From assembly GCA_040388785.1 (NCBI GenBank), contig JAZKBD010000044.1, positions 1 through 64,000 on the forward strand: 64,000 nucleotides of DNA, read 5' to 3'. Source of the DNA: 66-474 sp040388785 (GTDB lineage Bacteria; Pseudomonadota; Gammaproteobacteria; Xanthomonadales; Rhodanobacteraceae). The notes beneath the pieces were generated by a model. That model saw nothing but the letters and a program-made list of their open reading frames with translations. It was not told the origin of the DNA and made no database searches. Position numbers and translations under genes: made by a program. Shown piece by piece: positions 35,539 to 46,822 of the stretch (positions are counted from its first letter, which is position 1; each line of letters begins with the position of its first letter).

Positions 35539-35623
35539 GTCATCCCGGCGCAAGCCGGGATCCATTTGCTTTGTCGTGTTGAACGCGAAGATCAAGATGG
35601 ATCCCGGCCTGCGCCGGGATGAC
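35539..35623. repeat. Palindromic GTCATCCCGG...CCGGGATGAC repeat between the two metH genes
   Basis: 85 bp. Left unit GTCATCCCGGCGCAAGCCGG-GATCCATTT and right unit AGATGGATCCCGGCCTGCGCCGGGATGAC are near-perfect inverted partners, the cleanest copy in the window. It would fold into a long hairpin in the metH transcript between the two cistrons. Confidence 0.85.
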
Positions 35624-35649
35624 GAGCAAAAGCAACGCAATGGACGGTC

Positions 35650-38340
<2,691 letters not shown>

Positions 38341-38377
38341 CGGTGCGTCCGCGTGTCGCCGCGGACGCACCCAACCT

Positions 38378-38641
38378 TCAGAGTGCTGCGCCGGAACGTG
38401 CGGCGTGCAGGAACGCCGCGCCGAACGTGATCGCTACGAGGAAGTACAAGACGAACATCACGGCCGCGAAAATCAAGGCGGCCCGGCAGTAGTTTCGCTT
38501 GCTCGGCTGGGTTCCACTCGAGAAACCCCAGACAAACAGCATCACGATGTTCACGATCGGGATGCAGAGCACAATGAGGGTGATGACCCAGTCCCCCAAC
38601 GAAACCGGCGAGGATTCACGTTCGGCAAGTTGTGCGTTCAT
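38378..38641 (-). CDS. Small two-helix membrane protein, unknown
   Basis: 87 aa with a good RBS (CAGGAG) upstream of ATG 38641. Two hydrophobic helices, V-I-T-L-I-V-L-C-I-P-I-V-N-I-V-M-L-F-V-W (with G-F-S-S-G-T after it) and A-A-L-I-F-A-A-V-M-F-V-L-Y-F-L. Small proteins with an I-P-I-V-N-I-V-x-x-x-x-W-G-F pattern are common in proteobacteria but lack an assigned role. Confidence 0.7.
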   Translation of the reverse strand: MNAQLAERESSPVSLGDWVITLIVLCIPIVNIVMLFVWGFSSGTQPSKRNYCRAALIFAAVMFVLYFLVAITFGAAFLHAARSGAAL

Positions 38642-38774
38642 GTGTACTCCTGAGCGTCATGGACCCAGCCGGAGTCTCGGCCGGAACGAAGTGGCTGTTT
38701 CCCCTGGGCACGGATGGCCCGCGCCGATCCTAGCCGACCCGCACCCTCGCCGCATCTGGAGCGCGGGACACCCC

Positions 38775-39095
38775 TTACGCCGCCATGTCACCGGTCGTGG
38801 TGTTCTTCTGGTGCCGCAAATGCATCACCAGGTTGTAGACCGACACCACCACGGGAAACAGGTTGGAGAGGATGCCCACCGAGTCGTTCTTGCCCATCAC
38901 GAAGTACGCGAGCAGCAAGATGCTGCCGCACACGGACATCACCCAGAACGAGAGCGGCATCACCACGCGCTTGTGCTTGCGCGTCTCGTAGATCTGCACG
39001 AACCAGCGGCTGGTGAACATGGCCATGCCGAGGTAGCCCACCACTTTCCATGGCGTGATCTGGTAATTCGCGAGCGCGTGCAGGATGTGTTCCAC
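38775..39095 (-). CDS. Lipid-A-disaccharide synthase N-terminal (LAB_N) domain membrane protein
   Basis: 106 aa from GTG 39095 (V-E-H-I-L-H-A-L); the frame upstream of this is not coding-like. Three membrane helices with V-V-G-Y-L-G-M-A-M-F-T-S-R-W-F-V-Q, P-L-S-F-W-V-M-S-V-C-G-S and V-Y-N-L-V-M, the LAB_N signature. Such stand-alone proteins often occur with small glycolipid synthesis genes; here it is alone beside tRNA-Val. Function unproven. Confidence 0.78.
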   Translation of the reverse strand: MEHILHALANYQITPWKVVGYLGMAMFTSRWFVQIYETRKHKRVVMPLSFWVMSVCGSILLLAYFVMGKNDSVGILSNLFPVVVSVYNLVMHLRHQKNTTTGDMAA

Positions 39096-39193
39096 GGCGG
39101 GGGTCCGGCTTCGATTGGAGCGCGGATTGTAGCAATCGCCCGTGCCGCCGATTGACCGGAAAACCCGTCGCCCGTACACTCGCCGGTTCGCAT

Positions 39194-39268
39194 GGGCGGT
39201 TAGCTCAGCGGTAGAGCACTGCCTTCACACGGCAGGTGTCACAGGTTCGATCCCTGTACCGCCCACCA
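39194..39268 (+). tRNA. tRNA-Val (anticodon CAC)
   Basis: A 75-nt cloverleaf: acceptor GGGCGGT/ACCGCCC, D arm GCTC...GAGC, anticodon stem CTGCC/GGCAG around loop TTCACAC (anticodon CAC, reads GUG), T arm ACAGG-TTCGATC-CCTGT, and encoded CCA at 39266-39268. Confidence 0.96.
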
Positions 39269-39631
39269 TATTTTCAACGACTTAGGCCGCCTCACAAGGC
39301 GGCCTTTGCTTTTGTACGAAAACGGTACGAAACGCAGTTCGCAGGAATTGCCCTACAGGATCACGCAGCCGACGCTGATACACGCGATGGCTGCGGCGGT
39401 TGCGACGCGTGCGCCAGCGATCAGCGGCAACATGTCCATGCGCCGCAACAAGCGGTGCAGCAACAACCGCCACCAAGGGTAGTTCTGCACCAGTGACGGC
39501 CGCTTCTGCAAGGTCCAGCCGCTCAAAGGTGGCTGGGACGAAGAACGCGCGGATCACAATATGGCTTCGATGGGTGCTCCCAGTGCGTCATGGCTCAGCA
39601 TCGTCTTTTCCGGGCGAGACCCTTCTCCCGG
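39269..39631. other. tRNA-Val downstream region, no confident gene
   Basis: 363 nt without a supported gene. A terminator hairpin GGCCGCCT-CACA-AGGCGGCC (39285-39304) followed by TTTGCTTTT ends the tRNA transcript. Next comes a short direct repeat GTACGAAA (39314 and 39325). A minus-strand 45-codon frame (39353-39490, GTG start) encodes a basic-then-hydrophobic peptide ending A-A-A-I-A-C-I-S-V-G-C-V-I-L; I cannot support it as a gene. No integrase is present, though regions 3' of tRNAs are typical integration sites. Confidence 0.5.
39285..39313 (+). terminator. Terminator of tRNA-Val transcript
   Basis: 8-bp stem GGCCGCCT/AGGCGGCC with a CACA loop, followed by a T-rich tail (TTTGCTTTT), 16 nt after the tRNA 3' end. 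Confidence 0.85.
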
Positions 39632-41737
39632 TCAGTGCTTCTTTTGCGGCTTGGCCTCGGCCGCACCTGACTGCACTGCCGCCGACGCGCCGGTGCCGGT
39701 CCAGCGCTTGAGCCAATCGGTCACGGTCTTGTGCCACATCACGCTGTTCTGTGGCTTCAGGACCAGATGATCCTCGTCGGGGAAGTTGAGGAACTCGCTG
39801 GGGATGCCGCGCCGCTGCAGCGCGGTGAATGCGCCGAGACCCTGCGACTCCGGAATGCGGTAGTCGCGGCTGTCGTGGATCACCAGCATCGGCACGCGCC
39901 AATTCTTGACGTGGTCGATCGGGTTGAACTTCTCGTAGTTCTCCGGGTGTTCGAATGGCGTGCCGCCGTTTTCGTGTTCCTCGAACCACAGTTCGTCGGT
40001 GGCGTAATACATCATGCGCGCGTCGAACACGCCGTCGTGGTCGACCAGGCACTTCCACGGCTGGTTCCACACGCCGGCGATCCAGTACACCATGTAGCCG
40101 CCGTAGCTCGCACCGAGCGCGCACGCATCGTTGCCATCGAGGTACGGGAACTGCTGCAACGCCGCGGCCCAACCCTTCTGCAGGTCTTCGAGTGGACGGT
40201 CGCCCCAGTGCTGGCTGATCGCGTCGGTGAAGGCCTGGCCGTAACCGACCGAGCCATGGAAATTGATCGCGACGACTGCGAAACCGGCGCCCGCGTAGGT
40301 TTGCGGATTCCAGCGGTAATGGAATTCATCCGGCCACGCGCCTTGCGGGCCGCCGTGGATCAGGAACGCCACGGGATATTTCTGGCCCGGCTTCGCGCCG
40401 ACCGGCGGCATCACGTAGCCGTGCACGGTGTCGCCGTTCCAGCCCTTGAAGGTGAACCACGTCGCCTTGGAAAACTCGATGTTGGCGAGTCGCGACGCAT
40501 TGAAATGCGTGACCTGCGTGAGTACTTTCCCTTGCGCGGTCAGCGTGTACAGGTCGGTCGGATGCGTGAAATCCTGGCGCGCGGCAACCACCTTGTCGCC
40601 GACGATGTCGAAGCCCAGCACGCTGCCGTCGCCCAACACCTTCGTCGGCTTGCCGCTGGCGACGTCGATCGCGTACAGCGCGACGTTGCCGTCATCCGCG
40701 ATCGTCGTGTACAGCGTCTTGCCGTCGGCGGACAGCGTCAACGCTCCGGCCGAACGATCCCAGTGCGGATCGATTTCGCGCGTCGCACCGGTCGCGAGAT
40801 TGAGCGCCATGATGCCGAAGCGGTCGGCTTCGAAACCGGGCACTTTCATCGCCAGGTAATAAAGCGTCTTGCCGTCGTGCGAAGGCAGCGGGAATGCGTC
40901 CCAGGCCGTGTTCGCGGCGGTGAGGTTCTTCGGCGCGGCGGAACCGTCGGCCGGTACCGAGTACACATCGAAGTTGGTGGACCACGGTTCGGTCTTGCCC
41001 GCGATGCGCACGTCGAAGTACACCGTCTTGCCGTCCGGCGACCACGCGTAGTCGGTGTTGCCACCATCCGGCTTCGAGGGCACGTCGCCGTCGATGCCGC
41101 GGGTCACCAGCACCGGCTTGGCCGAGGCATCCAGCGGCATCACGAACAATTGCCCGCGGCGATGGTCGGACCATTCATCCCAATGCCGCACGAACAGGCG
41201 GTGGTACAGGCGCCCGGTCGCCTTGACCTTCTTCTGCGCGTCCAGTTTTTCGCGCGTGCATTCGAGCGTCGGGCAATCCTCGAACATCTGCGACGAGAAC
41301 AGCAGCGATCTTCCGTCCGGCGACAGCTTGAAGTTGTCGACGTCCAGTGGCAGGTGCATGACCTGCACGGGTTCGCCACCCGCGACCGGCGCGGACCACA
41401 ACTGCGTGGAATCCTTCTCGGTGGCAAGAAAATAAAGCGTCTTGCCATCCGGAGAGAACGCGGGACTGTTGGCGTTCAATTTCAGGTCGGTGACGCGCCG
41501 CGGCTCGGTGCCCTTCTTCGAAAGATCGAGCAGCCACACGCTGTTGACGCCCTTGTTGGCGTCCCAATCGGTGCTGCGCACCGTGAAGGCGACTTCGTTG
41601 CCGTTCGGCGACAGGTGCGGGTCGGACACGCGATCCATCATCGCCAGGTCGTGTGCGTTGAAAGGATGTTGCGCGGCCATGGCAGTCCCCGATGCGGCGG
41701 TCAGCGCGAGCGCGCAGAAGGCAAGACGGAGGTTCAT
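39632..41737 (-). CDS. Secreted S9-family prolyl oligopeptidase-like peptidase
   Basis: 701 aa. Signal peptide L-A-F-C-A-L-A-L-T-A-A-S-G-T-A-M-A-A. An N-terminal seven-bladed propeller with WD40-like repeats (S-P-D-G-K-T-L-Y-F type) covers ~30-410. The C-terminal alpha/beta hydrolase has the nucleophile in G-A-S-Y-G-G-Y (Ser-544), with Asp in H-D-S-R-D-Y-R (~625) and His in D-E-D-H-L-V-L (~657). Likely a periplasmic dipeptidyl or acylaminoacyl peptidase acting on peptides. Monocistronic. Confidence 0.92.
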   Translation of the reverse strand: MNLRLAFCALALTAASGTAMAAQHPFNAHDLAMMDRVSDPHLSPNGNEVAFTVRSTDWDANKGVNSVWLLDLSKKGTEPRRVTDLKLNANSPAFSPDGKTLYFLATEKDSTQLWSAPVAGGEPVQVMHLPLDVDNFKLSPDGRSLLFSSQMFEDCPTLECTREKLDAQKKVKATGRLYHRLFVRHWDEWSDHRRGQLFVMPLDASAKPVLVTRGIDGDVPSKPDGGNTDYAWSPDGKTVYFDVRIAGKTEPWSTNFDVYSVPADGSAAPKNLTAANTAWDAFPLPSHDGKTLYYLAMKVPGFEADRFGIMALNLATGATREIDPHWDRSAGALTLSADGKTLYTTIADDGNVALYAIDVASGKPTKVLGDGSVLGFDIVGDKVVAARQDFTHPTDLYTLTAQGKVLTQVTHFNASRLANIEFSKATWFTFKGWNGDTVHGYVMPPVGAKPGQKYPVAFLIHGGPQGAWPDEFHYRWNPQTYAGAGFAVVAINFHGSVGYGQAFTDAISQHWGDRPLEDLQKGWAAALQQFPYLDGNDACALGASYGGYMVYWIAGVWNQPWKCLVDHDGVFDARMMYYATDELWFEEHENGGTPFEHPENYEKFNPIDHVKNWRVPMLVIHDSRDYRIPESQGLGAFTALQRRGIPSEFLNFPDEDHLVLKPQNSVMWHKTVTDWLKRWTGTGASAAVQSGAAEAKPQKKH

Positions 41738-41868
41738 CGTCGCTCCCCGGCAATCGTCGAAGCACCAACGTTAGCGCGCGCACGGAACGCTCACAAGCGG
41801 GCGCGGCCACGATTGCTTCATCCGAAGCCGTTTCGCGGTATGGTTGAGGATCGAAAAGGACCATCGCG

Positions 41869-42084
41869 ATGACAGAGCACTTCAAAGTCGGCGACCATGT
41901 CACCTGGAATTCCGAGGCGGGGCACGTCAGCGGCACGATCATCAAGGTGCACACGCGTGACTTCGACTACAAAGGCCACACCCATCACGCCAGCAAAGAC
42001 GATCCGCAATACGAGATCAAGAGCGACAAGACCGACCACGTCGCGGCGCACAAGGGATCGGCGTTGCGGAAGACCGCTCGCTGA
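41869..42084 (+). CDS. DUF2945 (HVA1 / TUDOR-like) small protein
   Basis: 71 aa with RBS AAAGGA. It reads F-K-V-G-D-H-V-T-W-N-S-E-A-G-H-V-S-G-T-I near the N-terminus and D-D-P-Q-Y-E-I-K-S-D-K-T...A-A-H-K-G-S-A-L at the end, the DUF2945 signature. Function unknown; often near stress or oxidative genes. Followed after 10 nt by a DyP peroxidase and probably co-transcribed with it. Confidence 0.85.
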   Translation: MTEHFKVGDHVTWNSEAGHVSGTIIKVHTRDFDYKGHTHHASKDDPQYEIKSDKTDHVAAHKGSALRKTAR

Positions 42085-42094
42085 AGGGAAACAC

Positions 42095-42985
42095 ATGAAG
42101 ACCAGTCAAAGCGGCATCTTCAGTCTGGGCACGTCGTCGCACGTGTATCTGGAATGGGACATCGCGAACGGTCGAACGGCCGCGGAACTGGTGACGGCCA
42201 TCGCTTCGCTGCGCGAGCCGCGGACGACGATCGGCGGCGTCAACCTGGTGTCGGGTTTCCGGCCCGAACTGTGGAGCCAGGTGGCACCGGACGATGCGCC
42301 CACCGGACTGCACGGATTCAACCAGGCCATCGCCGGTGCGGAAGGCTTCACGATGCCGGCAACGCAGCACGATGCGGTGATCTGGCTGTCCGGCAGCGCG
42401 TATGACGTGCTGTTCGACACCGCGCATCAGGTGATTTCCGATTTCAAGGGTCTCGCGTCCGTCGCGGAAGAGACCACGAGCTGGCCGTATCGTCACGACC
42501 GCGACCTGACCGGCTTCATCGACGGCAGCGAAAATCCATCGCTGGTCGAGGCGCCGGAGGTGGTCGGCATTCCGGAAGGCAAACCGGGCGCCGGCGGCAC
42601 GGTACTGCTGCTGCAGAAGTGGATTCACGACTCGGCGCAGTGGGAATCGCTTTCGGTGCACGACCAGGAACAGGTGATGGGACGCAGCAAGCCCGACAGC
42701 ATCGAACTCGACCACAAGCCCGAGACTTCGCATGTGGCGCGCACCGACCAGGACACCTTCGGCCACATCTTCAGGCGCAACATGCCGTTCGGTACCACGA
42801 CCCGCCACGGCACCATGTTCGTCGGATTCTGCGCGGAGCAACGACCGCTCGCCGCGATGCTGGAAAGCATGGCCGGCATGACGAACGGCGTGCGCGATGC
42901 GCTGACGCGCTACACGCGCCCGCTCACCGGCGCGTACTACTTCGTGCCTTCGAGCGAGCGCTTGCGCGAAGCCGCTACGGGTTAG
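42095..42985 (+). CDS. Dyp-type heme peroxidase
   Basis: 296 aa from ATG 42095 with RBS GAAGGGAAA; the longer frame is a shadow of the DUF2945 gene. The hallmark G-x-x-D-G motif is G-F-I-D-G-S-E-N-P, and the heme-proximal region reads H-I-F-R-R-N-M-P-F-G and G-T-M-F-V-G-F. No signal peptide or encapsulin-targeting tail is evident, suggesting a cytoplasmic class. It oxidises organic substrates with H2O2. It overlaps the convergent histidine kinase gene by 11 nt. Confidence 0.92.
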   Translation: MKTSQSGIFSLGTSSHVYLEWDIANGRTAAELVTAIASLREPRTTIGGVNLVSGFRPELWSQVAPDDAPTGLHGFNQAIAGAEGFTMPATQHDAVIWLSGSAYDVLFDTAHQVISDFKGLASVAEETTSWPYRHDRDLTGFIDGSENPSLVEAPEVVGIPEGKPGAGGTVLLLQKWIHDSAQWESLSVHDQEQVMGRSKPDSIELDHKPETSHVARTDQDTFGHIFRRNMPFGTTTRHGTMFVGFCAEQRPLAAMLESMAGMTNGVRDALTRYTRPLTGAYYFVPSSERLREAATG

Positions 42986-44702
42986 CCGGCTTCTCCGCAG
43001 CCCTCGCCAGCCGGGTGGCTTCGTCGAGGCGCTCCAGGCTCACCGGCTTGAGCAGGTGTGCATCGAAGCCAGCTTCTGCCGCACGGGCCAGGTCGCTCGC
43101 CTGGCCGAAACCGGTGAGCGCGACGAGCCTGAGGTTTTCGAGACCCTTGGTGGCGCGCAGCCGGCGCGCGAGTTCGTAACCGTCCATTTGTGGCAGGCTG
43201 ATGTCGATCAGTGCCAGTGCCGGCTTGAAGTCGACAGCGGCGTCCAGCGCGTCCGCACCATCACGCGCAACGCGTGTTTCGAAGCCCTGCGCCTGCAGCA
43301 GTTCCGCAAGGCTGTCCGCCGCGGGAGCGTAGTCGTCGACGATCAGGATCCGCGTTCGATTTTGATCGCGGACGACTTCGCCCGGCTCCATTTGCGGCCG
43401 CGGAGGCGCGGCGCCCCGCGGTCCTGCAAGCGGCAGCCGCACGATGAATTCGCTGCCGCGGCCGCGGCCCTCGCTGCGAGCTTCGACGCTGCCACCATGC
43501 AACTTCACCAGGTTGTGCACGATCGAGAGCCCCAGCCCCAGCCCGTTGCGCGAGCGTTCGATGGATCGCGGGTCCTGCGTGAACATGTCGAAGATGTGCG
43601 GCCGCAGCGCCGGATCGATGCCGATGCCCGAATCGCGCACGCGAACCGTGGCCTGGCCGTTTTCGACGGCGGCGCCCACGACGATCGTCGAACGGGGCGG
43701 CGAATACTTGGCAGCGTTGCCCAGCAGGTTGGCGAACACCTGCATCAGCCGCCGCCGGTCGCCATCGACCACCAGCGAGGCCGCGACGGACATCTCGATC
43801 TGCTGCCGGCTCTCTTCGAGCATGGGGCGTATCGCTTCGATCGCGCGCAGGATCGTGTCGCCCAGATCCTGCGGCGTCTTTTGAAGATCCAGCTTGCCGT
43901 GCACGATGCGCGCCACGTCGAGCAGGTCGTCGACCATGCCCTGGAGGTGTTTGATCTGCGCCTCGATGAGCGCGCGCTCCCCGGCCAGTGCGTCGGGGTG
44001 ACGAAGCCGCATCAATTCCAGGATGCTCACGATCGGCTGCAGCGGATTGCGCAGCTCATGGCCCAGCATCGCCAGGAACTCGTCTTTCGCGCGGTTCGCC
44101 TGCTCGAGCAGTGCATGGTTTTCGCGCAGCGTCGCCGCGGCGCGTTCGCGTGCCTCGCGTTCCCGATGGTGCGTGATGATGAGGGCGGCGGTATGCGTCA
44201 GGCTTGCGGCCATTTCGTGATCGCGCGCCGTCGCGCTGCGCGCCTGCCGGCAGTACATCGCGAACACACCGAGGAACTCGCCTCCGGCAGTTCGAATCGG
44301 GAATGACCAGCAGGCGCGGATGTCGAGCGCCCGCGCCACGGAAAGCCATGGCGTCCAGCGCGGCTCGATCGCCACGTCGGGAATAATGACTGGTTGCGCG
44401 GTGGGAAGGGTCATTGCGCGCGCCAGAGAATCCGCATCGACGTCGGAACCGTTCGCCGAGTGCGCACGGTCTTCATCCAGGCCGGCGACGTGATGCAGCG
44501 CGGTGCCCGCTGCATCGAACAGGTAAATGGCGCACCGAAGGTCCGGGTCGTGCGCGCAAGCGCCGCGGATCAATGGATCCAGCGATGCCGCGAGCGCCGC
44601 ATCGGCGAGGGCGGCGTGCAGGGCTTCGTTCTGCGCGGCGATCCAGCCGTCGTTCGCGCGCAGCGCGGATTCGGCACCGCTGCCGGAACCTGGATCAGAC
44701 AA
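42975..44702 (-). CDS. Hybrid sensor histidine kinase (GAF-HisKA-HATPase-REC)
   Basis: 575 aa, no membrane segments. GAF domain ~20-180, HisKA with M-L-G-H-E-L-R-N-P-L (phospho-His), HATPase with N-L-L-G-N-A-A-K-Y (N box), D-S-G-I-G-I-D and G-L-G-L-G-L-S (G boxes), then a C-terminal receiver (~445-565) with the phospho-Asp in A-L-I-D-I-S-L-P-Q-M-D-G. A cytoplasmic sensor of a small ligand or redox state, output unknown; no dedicated response regulator is adjacent. Downstream of the CsbD-like gene in the same direction (21 nt apart), probably an operon. Confidence 0.9.
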   Translation of the reverse strand: MSDPGSGSGAESALRANDGWIAAQNEALHAALADAALAASLDPLIRGACAHDPDLRCAIYLFDAAGTALHHVAGLDEDRAHSANGSDVDADSLARAMTLPTAQPVIIPDVAIEPRWTPWLSVARALDIRACWSFPIRTAGGEFLGVFAMYCRQARSATARDHEMAASLTHTAALIITHHREREARERAAATLRENHALLEQANRAKDEFLAMLGHELRNPLQPIVSILELMRLRHPDALAGERALIEAQIKHLQGMVDDLLDVARIVHGKLDLQKTPQDLGDTILRAIEAIRPMLEESRQQIEMSVAASLVVDGDRRRLMQVFANLLGNAAKYSPPRSTIVVGAAVENGQATVRVRDSGIGIDPALRPHIFDMFTQDPRSIERSRNGLGLGLSIVHNLVKLHGGSVEARSEGRGRGSEFIVRLPLAGPRGAAPPRPQMEPGEVVRDQNRTRILIVDDYAPAADSLAELLQAQGFETRVARDGADALDAAVDFKPALALIDISLPQMDGYELARRLRATKGLENLRLVALTGFGQASDLARAAEAGFDAHLLKPVSLERLDEATRLARAAEKPANP

Positions 44703-44723
44703 GGGCGGACATCCCCGTGCTCC

Positions 44724-45026
44724 TCAAAGTTCGCTCTCGAACTCGAAGACCTGCAACAACGCCTCGCGGCGATCGACGCCGTAGCGTTGCTGCAGCAAAC
44801 TGGCAAGGTAAGCGGCATTGCCGCCCGGGCATCCCACATCTTCCCGGGTCAGCTTGCGCCAGCGGCGCCGAAGTCTTTCACCGAGCTGGCTCCATTCGTC
44901 CCTGATCCTGTCCTGGGTCAGGTGCACGTCCTGGCCGGAAAGACCGAACGAAGGCGAACCCACGACTGGCTCCTTTGCTGCGAAGCGGTGACGAGGAATG
45001 GCGGAAAAGCATGCGTCGAGCTTCAT
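44724..45026 (-). CDS. CsbD-like stress protein
   Basis: 100 aa from ATG 45026, which has a strong AAGGAGG RBS; an in-frame ATG at 45056 lies upstream of that RBS. The C-terminal ~60 residues follow the CsbD/YjbJ pattern: D-x-W-x-x-L-G-x-x-x-x-R-R-W-R-K-L-T-x-x-D and L-Q-Q-R-Y-G-V-D-R-R-E-A. The N-terminal 40 residues are not recognised. CsbD proteins are abundant, general-stress induced and of unknown mechanism. Placed before the hybrid kinase. Confidence 0.62.
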   Translation of the reverse strand: MKLDACFSAIPRHRFAAKEPVVGSPSFGLSGQDVHLTQDRIRDEWSQLGERLRRRWRKLTREDVGCPGGNAAYLASLLQQRYGVDRREALLQVFEFESEL

Positions 45027-45292
45027 GGTGTTTCTCCTCCTTGAAGGAAACTCCAAACCCGGTGGCGGCGCGGCATCACCTCTGCACGCCCGGGTCGAGC
45101 CAGGCTTCGGCCGGACGGCATGCGTCTCGATTCCGGGGCCCGCGGGGCGATGAGGTTATCGCCGGGAAATGGCCGCGCGACAGACGCGCCGCTACCATTT
45201 CGGCTGGTAGTTTTCTACCAGTCAAAAAGACGCGTGCATCGGGGCCCGATCCGGCGTGACAATGCACGGTCCCGGCAGCAATCGCGCACCCG
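45027..45292. promoter_or_regulatory. Divergent promoter region with CTGGTAG dyad
   Basis: A 266-nt spacer between the CsbD-like/kinase unit and the PAS-LuxR gene. The perfect dyad CTGGTAG-TTTT-CTACCAG lies at 45204-45221, followed by TCAAAAAG, 72 nt before the PAS-LuxR start; a related GCTACCA lies at 45191. Its position in a divergent regulatory spacer makes it a candidate operator, perhaps autoregulatory. No gene seen. Confidence 0.5.
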
Positions 45293-46765
45293 ATGGCCCC
45301 CAGAAAACCCACGCGTCGCGGCGTCGATCGCGGACAGCTTCAGCAAATCATCGCGGGGCTTTCCGAGGGCGTGCTGCTGATCGACCCGGCCGGCGCGATC
45401 GTGTGGGCCAACGAGGCGGCGCTGACGATGCACGGCTGCGCCCAGCTGGAGGAACTCGGCACGACCGCCGCAGGGTACCGCAAGCGGTTCGTCCTGAAAT
45501 ACCTCAACCACCGCACGCTCACCGCAAAGCAGTATCCGCTCGCGCGGGTGATTGCGGGCGAGCGTTTTGCCGGGCTGACCGTGCAGGTCACGCATCGCGA
45601 CGGCGATTCCTGCCGCGTACACGAAGTTCGCAGCCTCAAGCTGATCAATGCGGATCGGCAGGTCGAATCCCTCGCGCTGGTGATCCGCGACATCACGCAG
45701 CGGGTAAGCGCGGAAGAACTTTTCGAGCGGACCTTCGCGGCCAATCCGGCCCCCGCCCTGATCTGCCGCCTTGCCGACCGGCGCTATGTCAAGGTCAACC
45801 AGGGATTCCTGGACATGACCGGTTACGCGCGCGACGACGTGATCGGTTGCGCGTTCGCCGCTCTCGACGTGCTGCAGGACGCCGAGCACCGCGACGAGGC
45901 AATGCGTGCGTTCGAGGAGCACCGCAGCATCCCGCAACAGGAAGCTTCGCTGCCCGTGAACGGCGGCGACACGAAATTCGTGATCGTCGCGGGGCAGTCG
46001 ATCGAGGTCTGCGACGAGCCTTGCATGCTGTTCACCTTCAACGATCTGGAGGCGCGCAAGAAGGCGGAACTTTCATTGCGGCAGAGCGAGGAAAGGTTCG
46101 CCAAGGCCTTCCGGCTGGCGCCGGTGCCGATGATGGTCTGCGGGCTGCCGGCGCTGCGCATCCTGGAGATCAACGACGCGTTCGCGGCGGTGACCGGCCA
46201 TCAGCGCGACGACGTACTGGGCAAGGCAAGCGCGGAACTCGACCTGTGGAAGGATGTCACGGCCTACCGCCAGCTTCGTTCCGCGCTGGAAGCGCACCAG
46301 GACATCCGCAACCTCGACATCGCGATCCGCACCCGCGGCGGCGCCGTGGTCGACGGCTTGCTTTCGGCCGAGCCGGTCACGATCCAGAACGAAGCGTGCG
46401 TGCTGTTCGTGGTGCAGGACATCACCGAACGCAAGCGCTCGGAAATGGACCTGGTCGCCGCGATCGAGACGGTGATGAAGGACACGAGCTGGTTCAGCCG
46501 CACCGTGATGGAAAAGCTGGCGCAGATCCGCCACCCCGACGGCGTCAATGGCGCAAAGGGCGAGCTGGGCGCGCTGACGCCGCGCGAACGCGAGGTGCTC
46601 GGCCTGATCTGCAAGGGACACGGTGATGCGGAAATCGCCGCACTGCTGAAACTTTCGCGCAACACCGTGCGCAACCACGTCGCGACCCTGTACGCGAAGA
46701 TCGGCGTGAACCGCCGCAGCGCGGCCGTGGTGTGGGGACGCGAGCGCGGGCTGGCGGGGTACTGA
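45293..46765 (+). CDS. PAS-domain LuxR-family transcriptional regulator
   Basis: 490 aa. Three PAS-like modules (about 10-135, 140-255 and 265-390; each ends in a V-x-x-D-I-T-x-R or F-N-D-L-E-A-R-K type helix) followed by a LuxR HTH: L-T-P-R-E-R-E-V-L-G-L-I-C-K-G-H-G-D-A-E-I-A and R-N-T-V-R-N-H-V-A-T-L-Y-A-K-I-G. A one-component cytoplasmic sensor-regulator; ligand unknown. Divergent from the CsbD-like/hybrid kinase unit, which it may regulate. Confidence 0.87.
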   Translation: MAPRKPTRRGVDRGQLQQIIAGLSEGVLLIDPAGAIVWANEAALTMHGCAQLEELGTTAAGYRKRFVLKYLNHRTLTAKQYPLARVIAGERFAGLTVQVTHRDGDSCRVHEVRSLKLINADRQVESLALVIRDITQRVSAEELFERTFAANPAPALICRLADRRYVKVNQGFLDMTGYARDDVIGCAFAALDVLQDAEHRDEAMRAFEEHRSIPQQEASLPVNGGDTKFVIVAGQSIEVCDEPCMLFTFNDLEARKKAELSLRQSEERFAKAFRLAPVPMMVCGLPALRILEINDAFAAVTGHQRDDVLGKASAELDLWKDVTAYRQLRSALEAHQDIRNLDIAIRTRGGAVVDGLLSAEPVTIQNEACVLFVVQDITERKRSEMDLVAAIETVMKDTSWFSRTVMEKLAQIRHPDGVNGAKGELGALTPREREVLGLICKGHGDAEIAALLKLSRNTVRNHVATLYAKIGVNRRSAAVVWGRERGLAGY

Positions 46766-46822
46766 GGTTCCGGCCGCGGATGCGCCGTGCGCCCCCGAAC
46801 CCGCGGGAAAGTTGAAACAACC

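Noticed and set aside
39353..39490. 45-codon minus-strand frame beside tRNA-Val
   Set aside because: GTG start, no clear RBS and no recognisable family; kept only as a remark in the region entry.
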